This document shows positions 27,466 to 35,797 of a stretch of 64,000 bases of DNA, piece after piece (positions within the stretch are counted from its first letter, which is position 1; each line of letters begins with the position of its first letter). The DNA is taken from contig NZ_JNXE01000029.1 of assembly GCF_000716605.1 (NCBI RefSeq), forward strand, positions 1 to 64,000, in the 5' to 3' direction. Position numbers and translations under genes: made by a program. The notes under the pieces were generated by a model. That model saw only the letters and a list, made by a program, of their open reading frames with translations. It made no database searches and was not told the DNA's origin. Origin of the DNA: Streptomyces sp. NRRL F-525 (GTDB lineage Bacteria; Actinomycetota; Actinomycetes; Streptomycetales; Streptomycetaceae).

Positions 27466-28220
27466 GCGAGCCCCTCCACCGGGCGGCGGCGCAGGCGGTG
27501 CAGCCGGTACTTGAGGAAGAGGCGTACGGCGGTGTCGTTCTGGCCGATGTGGACGCGGGGGAGCGCGTGCGGGCCGTTGAGGTCGCCGGGGTCGATGGCG
27601 CAGGCGTAGGTGTAACCGGCCTCGCGGACGGCGTCCATCGCGCGGGTGTTGATCGTGCCGTAGGGGTAACAGAAGCCGTCGACAGGGGAGTTGAGCAACT
27701 CCTGGAGTCTGGAACGGCTTTCGGCGACTTCGGCGTGCAGGGTGTCGTCGTCGGCCTTGGTGAGGTCGACGTGGGTGAGGCCGTGCGAGCCGATCTCCAC
27801 ACCCTCGGCGGCGGCTTGGCGGATGCCGTCGGCGGTGAGGAGGGGCTTGCGGGGGCCCTGCGGGTCCCAGGCGTTGTCGCCGCCGAGGCGGCCGGGGAGG
27901 ACGAAGAGGGTGGCGCCGCAGTCCCAACGGGCCAGCAGGGGAAGGGCGTTGGTGACGAAGTCGGCGTAGCCGTCGTCGAAGGTGAGACCGACCAGACCGT
28001 GGCCCTCGCCCCGGGCGCGGGCGGCGAGCAGGTCGGCCATGGACACGCCCCGCAGACCGCGCCGGCGCAGCCAACTCAGCTGCTGGTCAAGGCGGTCGGG
28101 GGTGACCGTGATGCGGTAGGGGTCGTCGGAGCAGTCGCCTACGGAGTGGTACATCGCCACCCACGGGACCGGGCCCGTGGCGCGTCTGCCGGTGGTCGGG
28201 GAATCAACGGGAGCGGCCAT
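27462..28220 (-). CDS. Polysaccharide deacetylase (NodB domain)
   Basis: 252 residues, carbohydrate esterase 4. Catalytic and metal residues are visible in TFDDGYADF (Asp-Asp), SHGLTHVDL (His-x3-4-His) and the FCYPYGTIN motif. No signal peptide, so it may act on cytoplasmic lipid-linked intermediates or the protein may be exported otherwise. The ATG overlaps the flippase gene by 17 nt and its stop overlaps the next glycosyltransferase. Confidence 0.9.
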   Translation of the reverse strand: MAAPVDSPTTGRRATGPVPWVAMYHSVGDCSDDPYRITVTPDRLDQQLSWLRRRGLRGVSMADLLAARARGEGHGLVGLTFDDGYADFVTNALPLLARWDCGATLFVLPGRLGGDNAWDPQGPRKPLLTADGIRQAAAEGVEIGSHGLTHVDLTKADDDTLHAEVAESRSRLQELLNSPVDGFCYPYGTINTRAMDAVREAGYTYACAIDPGDLNGPHALPRVHIGQNDTAVRLFLKYRLHRLRRRPVEGLA

Positions 28221-29919
28221 GGATGAGCCTTCGTGTGATCGAGCGTACGGTTTCCAGTGCGGGTGCGAAGCCCTGGGCGCCCAGGGCCCAGCCGAGCAGG
28301 ACGAAGACGACGGTGACGGTCGTGCAGCCGGCAGTGAGACCGAGCAGCGGCGAGGGCAGCGCGTGGGCCACGAACGCCCCCGCGATTGTGGCGACCACGG
28401 CCGCGCGCACGGGCCGGCTGAGCTCGATCAGGACCTGCCGGGTGCGGAGCGGGACACTGCGCGGGCCCGATCCGTAGAGCAGGAGTACGGCGGTGAAGGT
28501 GATGCCGGTGGCGTTGGCGACGGCGATGCCGATGACGCCCCAGGGGCCGACCGTCCAGGCGCCGATCCAGGTGGTCACGACGATGCCGGCGGCCATCGCG
28601 CCGACCGGGTACCAGGTGGGGCGGCCCGCCGAGAAGTAGGAGCGGACCAGGACGCCGACCAGGGTCTGGCCGAGCAGTCCGAGGGCGTACACGCGCATCA
28701 CGCCGGCCGTGGCGGCGGTGTCGTGGGCGGTGAACGCGCCGCGCTGGAACAGGAGTTGGATGATCTGCGGGGCGCAGGCGATCACCGTGGCGGCGCCGAG
28801 CAGGACCAGGCAGGCGGCGAGGGCGAGGTCCCGCTCGACGCGGTTGCGGGCCTTCTCGGTGTCGCCCTCGGCCAGTGCCCGCGCGACCACCGGGAAGGTG
28901 ACCGTGCACAGCATCAGCGAGAGCACCATCGGCATCTGGGCGACCTTCTGCGCGTAGTTCAGGTGCGAGATGGCGCCGGCGGGGAGGTGCGAGGCGAGGA
29001 AGCGTTCGATCAGGACCTGGGACTGACGGCACAGGGCGAAGAGCAGCACGGTGGCCATCAGGGCGAGGTTCATCGGGCGGGGTTCGGCGGGGCCGGTGTC
29101 TGCGTCCGGGGTGGTGGGCTTGTGGCTCGTCAACTGACGCCAGAGGGCCGGGAGTTGGGTCAGCACCATGAGGACGCCGCCGCCGGCCACGCCGAGGGCC
29201 GCCGAGCGGACGCCCCAGTGGGCGCCGAAGGCGTACATCCCGGCGATGATGCCGATGTTGTACGCGACGTAAATCGCGGCCGGGGCCACGAAGCGGCGGT
29301 GGGCGCGGAGGGCCGCGCTGCAGTAGCCGGCCAGGCCGAAGCTGAGGACGCAGGTTGCGGTGATGCGGGTGCAGCTGATGGCGAGGGCGGGGTTGGGGAG
29401 GCCGGGGGCCAGGGCTTCGACGAGGTAAGGGGCTGTGCCGATGAGGAGGGCCGATACCGCGATGAAGGCCAGGGTCAGGCGGGGGAGGGTGGCTGCCACC
29501 AGGGTGCGGACCGGGTCGCCGGAGGTGCCTTGGGCTCTGCGGGCTAGGGCCATGCTGAACGCGGGGATCAGGGCGAAGGCGAGGCCGTCCTCGATCAGGA
29601 GGGTGGCGGCGAATTCCGGGATCGTCCAGGCGATGAGGAAGGCGTCTGTTTCGCTGCCTGCGCCGAAGAGGCGGGCCAGGGCCTGGTCTCGTGCGAGGCC
29701 TAGGAGGGAGCCGGTGATGGAGAGGGCGGCTGTGATCAGTGCGGCTTTGGCCAGGAAGCCGCGGGAGTCTGGGGTGGGGGTGTCTTCGGGGGTGCGGGAC
29801 GGTGGGAGTAGGGGGGTGGTGTCGGTTGTTTTTTGGGTGCTGCGCCGTGGGGGCTGGGCGCGCAGTTCCCCGCGCCCCTTTACGGGGTTGCCCTGCTCGG
29901 TGTTGCCCGTCACCGTCAT
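28204..29919 (-). CDS. MurJ/Wzx-like lipid-linked oligosaccharide flippase
   Basis: 571 residues with roughly 14 membrane helices, MOP superfamily (MviN/MurJ type), e.g. GFLAKAALITAALSITGSLL, LARDQALARLFGAGSETDAF, QRGAFTAHDTAAT, GVLVRSYFSAGRPTWYP. Expected role is translocating the undecaprenyl-linked repeat unit for polymerisation. The first 45 or so residues are not membrane protein; about 17 of them (NPVKGRGELRAQPPRRS) are coded by a dispersed GC-rich repeat. ATGA overlap with the ligase gene sets the start, but a start closer to the first helix is not excluded. Confidence 0.88.
   Translation of the reverse strand: MTVTGNTEQGNPVKGRGELRAQPPRRSTQKTTDTTPLLPPSRTPEDTPTPDSRGFLAKAALITAALSITGSLLGLARDQALARLFGAGSETDAFLIAWTIPEFAATLLIEDGLAFALIPAFSMALARRAQGTSGDPVRTLVAATLPRLTLAFIAVSALLIGTAPYLVEALAPGLPNPALAISCTRITATCVLSFGLAGYCSAALRAHRRFVAPAAIYVAYNIGIIAGMYAFGAHWGVRSAALGVAGGGVLMVLTQLPALWRQLTSHKPTTPDADTGPAEPRPMNLALMATVLLFALCRQSQVLIERFLASHLPAGAISHLNYAQKVAQMPMVLSLMLCTVTFPVVARALAEGDTEKARNRVERDLALAACLVLLGAATVIACAPQIIQLLFQRGAFTAHDTAATAGVMRVYALGLLGQTLVGVLVRSYFSAGRPTWYPVGAMAAGIVVTTWIGAWTVGPWGVIGIAVANATGITFTAVLLLYGSGPRSVPLRTRQVLIELSRPVRAAVVATIAGAFVAHALPSPLLGLTAGCTTVTVVFVLLGWALGAQGFAPALETVRSITRRLIHGRSR
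29836..29887. repeat. Dispersed Streptomyces GC-rich repeat, inverted copy in the flippase 5' coding region
   Basis: On the minus strand ACCCCGTAAAGGGGCGCGGG then GAACTGCGCGCCCAGCCCCC and GGCGCAGCACCC. Same block order as copies 1 and 2. It lies within the first 28 codons of the flippase gene. Confidence 0.75.
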
Positions 29920-31250
29920 TGGGACATGGCCCCTTCGGGGGTTGCGCGTACCGGAGTCGCCACGCGTGGCTGCTCCTCCGCGTTTGCGCCCACCAAGGAC
30001 CACCACGCCGCCAAGCCGAAGACCACCGCCGTGAGGACTGTTGACGGGCCGCCGATGTCCGCGTAGACGAAGTCGATCAGCTGCCAGGTCAGGAGGCCGG
30101 TGGAGACCAACGCGCAGTCCAGGCCCGGGAGTTCGGTGCGGTGGACCCGGAAGAGGCCGCGCAGTGCGCAGACCAGGAGGGCCAGCCAGCTGCCCGCCAG
30201 GGTGACCAGGCCGATCAGGCCCTGTTCGCTGAGGACCAGGAGGTACATGTTGTGGGGGGAGAGGAGGGGCTGCTTGAGGAAGGCCGCGCCTGCTCCCTCC
30301 GTGTCGCTGCCTGAGGACAGGGCCAACGAGGCGTTGCCGTCCCGGTGTTCGGGGAAGCCCTTCAAACCGACGCCGGTCAGCGGGTGTTCGCGCCACATCG
30401 CGGTGGCCGCCGCCCACATCGTGTAGCGGTCGATCACCGACTGGTCGGGGGCATTGGTGACTTGGGTGATGCTGTCGATCCGCTCCTGGAGCATCGCCGT
30501 ACCGACGCCGAAGCCGCCCACCAGGACGATGCCCGCCGCCGTCACCGCCGCCGCCACCTTCAGGGCACGGCGCAGGCCCGCCAGGGCCAGGAGCACCGCG
30601 CAGGTCGCGGCCGTCGCGATCCAGGCGCCCCGGCTGAAGGAGAGGGCGAGGGGGACCAGGAGGGCGAAGGCGCAACACGTCGCAACTGCCCGCTGTCGTA
30701 CGTCATTTCGGCCCAGGGCGAGAGCCAGCGCGCAGATCAGGCCGAAGGACACCACCGTCGCCATGCCCATCACGTCGGTCGGGCCGAAGGTGCCCACCGC
30801 GCGGATGTCCTCGCCCTGGTACGAGGCGCCGGTCGCGGTGACGTACTGCTTGACGCCGATCGCCCCCTGCCACACCGCGAGGGACACGAACGACCAGGCC
30901 AGGACGCGGAAGTCGCGGCGGTCGCGGATGAGGAGGACGACCGCGGCCGGGACGAGTACGAAGATCTGTAGGTAGCGGCCCAGGCCGCTCAGGCCCGCGC
31001 CCGGGGAGGACGCGCCCATCGCGGCGATCGACAGGCCCAGGACCGGAAGTCCCATGACCGCTACGGCAGTTGGGGTCAGGGGGCGGCGGCGGTCGCGGAG
31101 CAGCCGGATCCCGCAGTACAGCACCACCAGGCCGGAGACCGCGTCGGCCGGGCCCGCGCCGCCCGCGCCCGGGGTGAGGGGCAGGCCGAGCAGGGCGATC
31201 ACGGCGATGACCGGGAGGACGGGGGCGAACATGCGGACGCGGTGCGGCAC
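29916..31250 (-). CDS. O-antigen ligase/polymerase-family membrane protein
   Basis: 444 residues with about 11-12 hydrophobic helices and one large extracytoplasmic loop (RIDSITQVTNAPDQSVIDRY, then HPLTGVGLKGFPEHRDG, SPHNMYLLVLSEQGL). The H-x-P-L-x-G-x-G loop and S-P-H-N motif are marks of the WaaL/Wzy-type Wzy_C domain. In a cluster without another polymerase it is the likely repeat-unit polymerase or the ligase to a surface acceptor. Coupled to the flippase by ATGA. Confidence 0.85.
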   Translation of the reverse strand: MPHRVRMFAPVLPVIAVIALLGLPLTPGAGGAGPADAVSGLVVLYCGIRLLRDRRRPLTPTAVAVMGLPVLGLSIAAMGASSPGAGLSGLGRYLQIFVLVPAAVVLLIRDRRDFRVLAWSFVSLAVWQGAIGVKQYVTATGASYQGEDIRAVGTFGPTDVMGMATVVSFGLICALALALGRNDVRQRAVATCCAFALLVPLALSFSRGAWIATAATCAVLLALAGLRRALKVAAAVTAAGIVLVGGFGVGTAMLQERIDSITQVTNAPDQSVIDRYTMWAAATAMWREHPLTGVGLKGFPEHRDGNASLALSSGSDTEGAGAAFLKQPLLSPHNMYLLVLSEQGLIGLVTLAGSWLALLVCALRGLFRVHRTELPGLDCALVSTGLLTWQLIDFVYADIGGPSTVLTAVVFGLAAWWSLVGANAEEQPRVATPVRATPEGAMSQ

Positions 31251-31316
31251 GGTTCAGCTCCCCGTCGGGCGTACGGGCAGGGCAGGGGCGTTCATACGGG
31301 CTCGGTGGTTCACGGC

Positions 31317-32738
31317 TCAGCTCCCGGTCGGACGTACGAGCGCGGTCACCGTGCGGGCCAGGATGCAGATGTCCTGCCACAGCGACCAGTTGTCGATGTA
31401 CGCGTTGTCGAACCGGCAGCGGTCCTCGATCGAGGTGTCGCCGCGCAGCCCGTGGATCTGGGCGAGGCCGGTGATGCCGGTCTGCATCCGGTGGCGGGCC
31501 GCGTAGCCGGGGTAGGTCTGGCTGAACTGGGCGACGAAGTAAGGGCGTTCGGGGCGCGGGCCGACCAGGCTCATGTCGCCCCGGAACACGTTCCAGAGCT
31601 GGAGCAGTTCGTCCAGCGAGGTCTGGCGCAGGAAGCGGCAGAAGCGGCTCATCTGCGGCTCGCGCGCGATGTTCCAGCGGGTCGCCGCCTCGTGCTCGTC
31701 GACCGGGCGGTGCGTGCGGAACTTCAGCAGCGTGAAGGGGCGGCCGTCCTTGCCGATGCGCTCCTGGCGGAAGACGACACCGCGCCCGTCGGTGAGACGG
31801 AGGACCACCGCGCACACCAGCAGCAGCGGGCTGACGAGGAGGAGCAGGGTGCCGGACGCCAGCACGTCCAGTGCCCGCTTGCCGAAGCTGCCGGACCGAC
31901 GCGACCCCAACTCCAGCCTGCGGCAGGCGAATCCGGCCAGCTGGTCACGCATCTCGTACGAGGGTGAGTCGGCGTCGACCTCCCAGACCACGCAGCCCGA
32001 CTCCGCCAACGCCCGCAGCAGCGGCCCGCGTTCGGACCGTACCGAGGGATGCACGGTGAGGACGGCCCGGACGCCGTTCTGGATGAGGGCCCGCTCGACC
32101 TCCTCGCCGGTGGTCAGGACGGGCAACCCCTCGGTGCCGTCCGGGTGTTCGGCGACGATGCCGATCGGCTCGATCCCGCACTTCGGGTGCCGCAGCACCG
32201 CCGCCGCCACGCGTTGCGCGGTCGCCGCCGGGCCGATCACCAGGGCGGCGCGGGGGCGGTTGAGGAGGGCCTTGCGGCGGCGTCGGTGCACCGCGCCGCG
32301 GGCCACGCAACTCGCCGCCGACTGAAGGGCGAAGCCCAGGAGCAGGGTGCGCGGGGAGAGGGCGCGGTCGGGGGCGTAGGCCGCGGTGAGGGTGCCGAGG
32401 GCGAGCCAGGCGACGGCGATCCGGCCGCAGACGGCGGGGAGTTCGTCGAGGACGCGGGGTACGGCCCCGGGAAGGTTCGGGCGCAGCAGTATCGACCCGG
32501 CGATCAGCAGGGCCACCAGGAGCGGTCTGCGCTGGCTGCCGGTGAGCGCGAGGGCGCCCACCAGGGCGGCGGTGAGGTCCGCGCCGAGCAGCGGCAGCGG
32601 TGAGGCCGGCCGGGCGGGCGGGCGGCGGACCGGGAACCGGAAACCGCCGCCGGTGCGGCGGGGGATGACCGAGACGTTAGAGAATCCGTGGTCCCGTGGC
32701 TGTCCGCCGGGGGAGGGGACGGTGCTTTCCGCGGTCAC
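31317..32738 (-). CDS. Initiating sugar transferase (polyprenyl glycosylphosphotransferase)
   Basis: 473 residues from a GTG overlapping the upstream stop (GTGA). Several N-terminal helices, a central CoA-binding-like/Rossmann region (AALVIGPAATAQRVAAAVLR), a further helix, and the C-terminal catalytic sugar transferase domain with VFRQERIGKDGRPFTLLKFR, SLDELLQLWNVF, GDMSLVGPRPE and the terminal RCRFDNAYIDNWSL. This WcaJ/WbaP-type enzyme transfers a hexose-1-phosphate to undecaprenyl phosphate, the first step of polymer synthesis. Confidence 0.92.
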   Translation of the reverse strand: MTAESTVPSPGGQPRDHGFSNVSVIPRRTGGGFRFPVRRPPARPASPLPLLGADLTAALVGALALTGSQRRPLLVALLIAGSILLRPNLPGAVPRVLDELPAVCGRIAVAWLALGTLTAAYAPDRALSPRTLLLGFALQSAASCVARGAVHRRRRKALLNRPRAALVIGPAATAQRVAAAVLRHPKCGIEPIGIVAEHPDGTEGLPVLTTGEEVERALIQNGVRAVLTVHPSVRSERGPLLRALAESGCVVWEVDADSPSYEMRDQLAGFACRRLELGSRRSGSFGKRALDVLASGTLLLLVSPLLLVCAVVLRLTDGRGVVFRQERIGKDGRPFTLLKFRTHRPVDEHEAATRWNIAREPQMSRFCRFLRQTSLDELLQLWNVFRGDMSLVGPRPERPYFVAQFSQTYPGYAARHRMQTGITGLAQIHGLRGDTSIEDRCRFDNAYIDNWSLWQDICILARTVTALVRPTGS

Positions 32739-33910
32739 GAGTGGATGGACTCCCTGCACTCGGTGGGCACGACGGGTTTGCCGCCGAGGAGATCGCGATA
32801 GACCTCCGCGACCGCCTCGGCGGAGTGCCGCACGTCGTGCGTGGACTGGACGTACCGGCGCCCCTGGTGGCCGAGGGACTCGCGCAGCAGCGGGTCGAGC
32901 AGCAGCTCGGCGACGGCCCCGGACAGCACCGCCGGTTCGTCGGCCGGTACCAGGCAGCGCGGGGCGAGCCCGGGCGGCAGGCTCTCGCGGGCGCCCGCGA
33001 CATCCGTGACGACGACGGGCCGCCCGCAGGCCATCGCCTCCAGCGGGGCCAGCGCCATGCCCTCCCAGCGCGAGGGCAGGACCACCAGGTCGGCGGCCTG
33101 GTACCAGGGCACGGCATCGGGGACGGCACCCGCGAACAGGACGGAATCCGGGGCGAGTTGGCGCAGTGCGGCCCGGTCGGGCCCGTCGCCGACGAGCACC
33201 AGCCGCGCCTTCGGCACCCGCCGGACCACCTCGTCCCACGCCGTCAGCAGGACGTCCTGGCCCTTCTGCCGGCACAGCCGCCCGACGCAGACGACCAGGG
33301 GAGCCGCCGGGTCGACCCCGGCGAGCTGCTCGATCCCGGCCCGTACGGTGTCGACGGCCGCGGGGTGGAAGTGCTCGGTGTCGATGCCGTTGGGGATCAC
33401 GCTCCAGCGGCCCCGGACCCCGGCCCGCAGCCCGGTCGTGCGCTCCGCCTCGCTCACGCACACCGTCCGGGTGGCCCAGCGCGCGCCCCAGCGTTCCCAG
33501 CCGGTGGCGAGCGTGGCGGTGACCCCGCCGACCGCCTCGAACGACCAGGCGTGCGGCTGGAACACGGTCGGGATCCGCCCCCGCACGGCGAGACGTCCGG
33601 CGAGTCCGGCCTTCGCGCTGTGCGCGTGCACCAGGTCGGGGCGCACCTCCGCGACCACCCGGGCGAGCCGCCGTACCTCGGAGACGAGCGCCGGACCGGG
33701 CGAGCGGGTCGCCTCCCACAGGCTTACGTCGGCGCCGAGCGCCCGGGCCCCGTCCGCGAGGCCGCCGCCGGCGGGGCAGGCGACCGTGACGTGCAGGCCG
33801 GACGCGAGCTGGGCCCGCGTCAGATCCAGGACGACACGGGCGACCCCGGCGTCCACGGGCTGGGCGAGGTGCAGGACCCGTGGCCGAGGGTCGGTTGCTG
33901 GCTGGTGCAT
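32735..33910 (-). CDS. GT4-family glycosyltransferase
   Basis: 391 residues. RVLHLAQPVDAGVARVVLDL start, VHAHSAKAGLAGRLA, VIPNGIDTEHF, VCVGRLCRQKGQDVLL and the EGMALAPLEAMACGRPVV nucleotide-sugar site show a GT-B retaining glycosyltransferase of family 4. It is second in the polysaccharide operon and its stop overlaps the sugar transferase start. Sugar donor cannot be predicted. Confidence 0.92.
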   Translation of the reverse strand: MHQPATDPRPRVLHLAQPVDAGVARVVLDLTRAQLASGLHVTVACPAGGGLADGARALGADVSLWEATRSPGPALVSEVRRLARVVAEVRPDLVHAHSAKAGLAGRLAVRGRIPTVFQPHAWSFEAVGGVTATLATGWERWGARWATRTVCVSEAERTTGLRAGVRGRWSVIPNGIDTEHFHPAAVDTVRAGIEQLAGVDPAAPLVVCVGRLCRQKGQDVLLTAWDEVVRRVPKARLVLVGDGPDRAALRQLAPDSVLFAGAVPDAVPWYQAADLVVLPSRWEGMALAPLEAMACGRPVVVTDVAGARESLPPGLAPRCLVPADEPAVLSGAVAELLLDPLLRESLGHQGRRYVQSTHDVRHSAEAVAEVYRDLLGGKPVVPTECRESIHS

Positions 33911-33964
33911 TGCGCGGTTTCCTCGCTCACGGGTGGCGCTCGGGACTGCGGGCGGGAACGCGCC

Positions 33965-35044
33965 TCACTGCTGGGCGTCGACGGCGACGAAGAGCGCCCC
34001 GAACCACGCCGCGTCCCGCTGGGAAACGAGCCGGAAGGCCAGCTGGTCACCGCCAGGACGCAGCGCCTTCCCGAGATCGAACACATCGGAGTCGTAGCCG
34101 AGGGTGTTCGCATACGCGGGCGCACGCTCCGAAGGAGCCGCCGCCGGGTCGCTGATCGTGGAATTCAGCACGTCGTCACGGGGGTTGGCGCCGTCACCGA
34201 GCGCGGTGGCGTTCGTACGACCGGTCGAGAGCGTGAGCGAATCCCCGGTGCGGCCGCGATCCCCGTTGTACGCCACCACGCCCGCGCGTCCCCCGGCGTG
34301 CGCGGGCACACGCACCCCGCGCATGCGGATCTCCGCGCCGGTCCGGGAGTCCAGTGCGCCGAAGCCGTCCCACAACTCCAGCCGGCGCAGCGGCTCCTGC
34401 GGCTTCTCGTACGCGACCACCAGGGTCCAGCCGCCCCACGCGCCGGCCGCCGACTTGCCCATCGCGGTGTTGACCTGGGCCACGGTGTAGAGGCCCGAAC
34501 CGCTCTCCCGGACCAGCTTCGTGACGTCCGCGGAGGCCTGGAACGCGTCCGCGCCGCCCGCCACCCGGTGCCCTACGACCGTGTCCGCGAGCACCGCCTT
34601 GTACTCGCCGCCGGGCTCCGCGATCAGCACCCGGCCGTTGTCCTTGGGCGGCTTCTGCTCGCCCACGCGGAGGTTGCCGCCCCAGTACAGGCGCGCGTAC
34701 GTGGCCCGGGCGCCCTCGGGCAGCCGGACCTCCGCGCGCGAGGAGTTGTAGGTGTTCGGGTCGCGGTCGACGTCTACGTAGAACATGTCGAAGTCGCCGT
34801 TGACCGCGGCCTGTCCCTCTCGTACGGCCGGGCACGCGGCCGAGTTCGCGCGGCAGCTGATGGAGGTGTTGGCCGCGCGGACGATGCCGCCATGCTGGAG
34901 CGCGTGATAGCGCTGGGCGAACGGGACGCGCTCGGCCTCGACGGGCGGGGCGGATGCTCCGGAGGCGGCCGGGGCCCAGATCGAGACGAGGGCGAGCGCG
35001 CCCGTCGACGCCCGGCGCAGCAGCGGACCCAGGGAATTGCGCAT
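33965..35044 (-). CDS. Secreted DUF3344-type surface protein
   Basis: 359 residues. Signal peptide (MRNSLGPLLRRASTGALALV to ASG), then a beta-rich domain with RVPFAQRYHALQHGGIVRAA, YVDVDRDPNTYNSSRAEV, ARLYWGGNL and GGWTLVVAYEKP, which I recognise as the DUF3344 family of actinobacterial and archaeal surface proteins of unknown function. Two Cys (SCRANSAAC) near the N-terminus. First gene of the polysaccharide operon and divergent from a chaplin, so a wall or sheath role is likely by context. Confidence 0.82.
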   Translation of the reverse strand: MRNSLGPLLRRASTGALALVSIWAPAASGASAPPVEAERVPFAQRYHALQHGGIVRAANTSISCRANSAACPAVREGQAAVNGDFDMFYVDVDRDPNTYNSSRAEVRLPEGARATYARLYWGGNLRVGEQKPPKDNGRVLIAEPGGEYKAVLADTVVGHRVAGGADAFQASADVTKLVRESGSGLYTVAQVNTAMGKSAAGAWGGWTLVVAYEKPQEPLRRLELWDGFGALDSRTGAEIRMRGVRVPAHAGGRAGVVAYNGDRGRTGDSLTLSTGRTNATALGDGANPRDDVLNSTISDPAAAPSERAPAYANTLGYDSDVFDLGKALRPGGDQLAFRLVSQRDAAWFGALFVAVDAQQ

Positions 35045-35064
35045 GACCGGAGATGCCCTTTCGG

Positions 35065-35109
35065 GAAGTACGGCCCCTATGTGCGATCTGATGGCTATAG
35101 GGGTACTTC
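35065..35109. promoter_or_regulatory. Interrupted inverted repeat in the divergent DUF3344/chaplin promoter region
   Basis: GAAGTAC-GGC-CCCTAT (35065-35080) mirrors ATAGGGGTACTTC (35097-35109), a 13-bp arm with a 3-nt bulge and a 16-nt centre. It lies 20 nt upstream of the DUF3344 start and could be an operator or a 5' leader hairpin for the polysaccharide operon. Confidence 0.45.
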
Positions 35110-35212
35110 GGGAGGTGCGCAACTCTAGTGGCTATCCGTATTAATCCTGCGAAACCCGACAAGTGTGTCGGAATGGTGAAGTTCGGCCCTCGGGAGATCA
35201 CCCCATTGGCGG

Positions 35213-35240
35213 CACAACCCCTTTGGGCGCCGCGCGTTGA
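35213..35240 (+). promoter_or_regulatory. Sigma-BldN-like promoter of the chaplin at 35298
   Basis: CACAAC (35213-35218), 16 nt, CGTTGA (35235-35240). The -10-like hexamer is a perfect match to the recalled BldN consensus and the -35 has two differences. It is 57 nt upstream of the ATG. Confidence 0.55.
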
Positions 35241-35297
35241 CACAGCGCCGGGCATCCCCGCCCGTCTGTTTGTTTCAACCCCAAGGAGCACCTCTCC

Positions 35298-35537
35298 ATG
35301 TCGCGTATCGCGAAGGGCCTGGTCCTGACCTCCGTTGCCGCCGCCGCCATGGCGGGCACCGCCGGCATCGCCGCCGCCGACAGCGACGCGCACGGCGCGG
35401 CCGCCCACTCCCCGGGCGTGCTGTCCGGCAACGTCGTCCAGGTTCCGGTCCACATCCCGGTCAACGTCTGCGGCAACACCGTCAACGTCATCGGCCTGCT
35501 GAACCCGGCCTTCGGCAACACCTGCGTCAACGACTGA
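35298..35537 (+). CDS. chpF: Short chaplin
   Basis: 79 residues: signal peptide MSRIAKGLVLTSVAAAAMAG to AAA, then one chaplin domain with HSPGVLSGNVVQVPVHIPVN and LLNPAFGNTCVND, two conserved Cys. AAGGAG precedes the start by seven bases. It sits on the side of the tyrosinase genes expected for chpF, hence the symbol; the chaplin identity is certain, the letter is positional. Confidence 0.93.
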   Translation: MSRIAKGLVLTSVAAAAMAGTAGIAAADSDAHGAAAHSPGVLSGNVVQVPVHIPVNVCGNTVNVIGLLNPAFGNTCVND

Positions 35538-35558
35538 CGTCCGCGCGCATCACTTCGT

Positions 35559-35599
35559 CCGGCCGTTCTCCCGTGGGGTCTCCACGGGGGGACGGCCGG
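35559..35599 (+). terminator. Terminator of the chaplin at 35298
   Basis: An 18-bp stem with two G-U pairs (35559-35576 with 35582-35599) around GGTCT, 21 nt after the stop codon. Confidence 0.8.
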
Positions 35600-35797
35600 T
35601 CGGCGTTCGGGGGTGTTGCCCCGAATGGGCGGTAGCCGTCCCGGTCCGGCGCTTCGGTCTTGACATGGCCCTCACCAGGCACGACGTCGACCGGGCGGCT
35701 GACGGGCGGTCACCCGGCGCGTCCGACCGGTTGCAGATGGTGGTGAGCGCTTTCACGGTGGGCTCAAGATCCGAAGCACCACCGAAAGGAAACACCC

